Of a DNA stretch of 64,000 nt, positions 63,842 through 64,000 are shown in pieces (positions within the stretch are counted from its first letter, which is position 1; every line of letters starts with the position of its first letter). The notes beneath the pieces were generated by a model, which searched no databases, had not been told where the DNA came from, and saw only the letters and a program-made list of their open reading frames with translations. Position numbers and translations under genes: made by a program. Source of the DNA: Serinus canaria (taxonomy: Eukaryota; Chordata; Aves; Passeriformes; Fringillidae); NCBI RefSeq assembly GCF_022539315.1, contig NC_066316.1, positions 34,473,245 to 34,537,244 of the forward strand, read 5' to 3'.

Positions 63842-64000
63842 CTGAAAATAAAGTTGTACAGTGGCCAACAGTAAGTGGGTGACATTTATTATGCTAACAA
63901 GGCTCAGATGCTATAGCTACATAACCTCTGTGCTTCAATAACACTATCGTGTTACAGTTAGGTAAAAATAATGATCTATTTTACAGTGGTGCAAAATGCA

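Larger units (their letters stand above)
1..64000 (-). other. CRIM1: CRIM1 gene, internal part (probable exons 3-7)
   Basis: The whole window lies inside one minus-strand gene. Five exons with GT-AG borders join in frame into 289 codons that match, from memory, the extracellular part of vertebrate CRIM1 from the linker after the IGFBP-like domain through the second VWC domain. CRIM1 is known as a type I membrane protein that binds BMPs and related TGF-beta ligands through its cysteine-rich repeats and limits their processing and delivery; it acts in the secretory pathway and at the cell surface. Not present here are the signal peptide and IGFBP-like exon, the following exon, the antistasin-like repeats, the later VWC domains, and the transmembrane and cytoplasmic parts. 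Exon numbers are inferred from the human gene and could be off by one. Confidence 0.95.
47264..64000 (-). other. CRIM1: 3' part of intron 2 (at least 16.7 kb)
   Basis: This stretch runs upstream of the acceptor CCCTTTCAG to the right edge of the window. I looked for the preceding CRIM1 exon (the CNxxNGKCECN region) and the IGFBP-like first exon and found neither, so both lie past 64000. Contents: a short CR1 3' end (47838-47899), a T run (57577-57595), a 34-base A run (60221-60254), a CpG-rich island with a 38-bp minisatellite (about 61840-62220), and a cysteine-rich open frame with good splice borders (63681-63841). The remainder is AT-rich with no recognised feature. Confidence 0.8.

Noticed and set aside
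47264..64000. Search for the CRIM1 IGFBP-like exon and the exon before 47263
   Set aside because: No CGGTFGIYGTC-like or GKCECN-like coding stretch was found on either strand, so these exons are placed outside the window.

Overview
This is a vertebrate nuclear window, most likely from a bird. Five short exons on the minus strand, separated by long AT-rich introns with canonical GT-AG borders, encode part of one cysteine-rich protein. The translation matches CRIM1 (cysteine-rich transmembrane BMP regulator 1) closely. The bird assignment rests on the CR1 non-LTR retrotransposon fragments, which are of the avian type (about 30600, 33830, 41500 and 47840), and on a solo LTR with an avian-looking layout. 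I cannot name the species.

Layout, given along + coordinates with the gene running right to left: 1-7041 is part of the intron after the last visible exon. 7042-7239 is an exon (second VWC domain, probably exon 7). 11241-11423 is an exon (first VWC domain, probably exon 6). 23958-24079 is probably exon 5, 40069-40189 probably exon 4, and 47021-47263 probably exon 3. 47264-64000 is the 3' part of a very long intron 2. The exon encoding the signal peptide and IGFBP-like domain, the next exon, the remaining VWC and antistasin-like domains, and the transmembrane segment lie outside the window. The five exons total 867 bp (289 codons) and splice in one continuous frame (border phases 1-1, 1-2, 2-1, 1-1, 1-1).

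No other protein-coding gene, tRNA, rRNA or CRISPR is supported. The remaining open frames look like chance frames, GC-rich repeats or an LTR. Intronic content of note: a 768-bp solo LTR with target-site duplication (43752-44519), four CR1 fragments, a second LTR-like GC-rich block (about 640-1502), a CpG-rich island with a 38-bp minisatellite (about 61840-62220), a near-perfect 85-nt palindrome (33253-33337), a duplicated segment of about 100 bp next to the probable exon 6 acceptor, and a cysteine-rich open frame with good splice borders near the right end (63681-63841).

The clearest structural observation in the gene is that exon 3 (243 bp) and exons 4+5 (121+122 = 243 bp) encode two copies of the same 12-cysteine module, aligning without gaps. 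In the second copy a 16-kb intron splits the module. I found no convincing new multi-gene system here.
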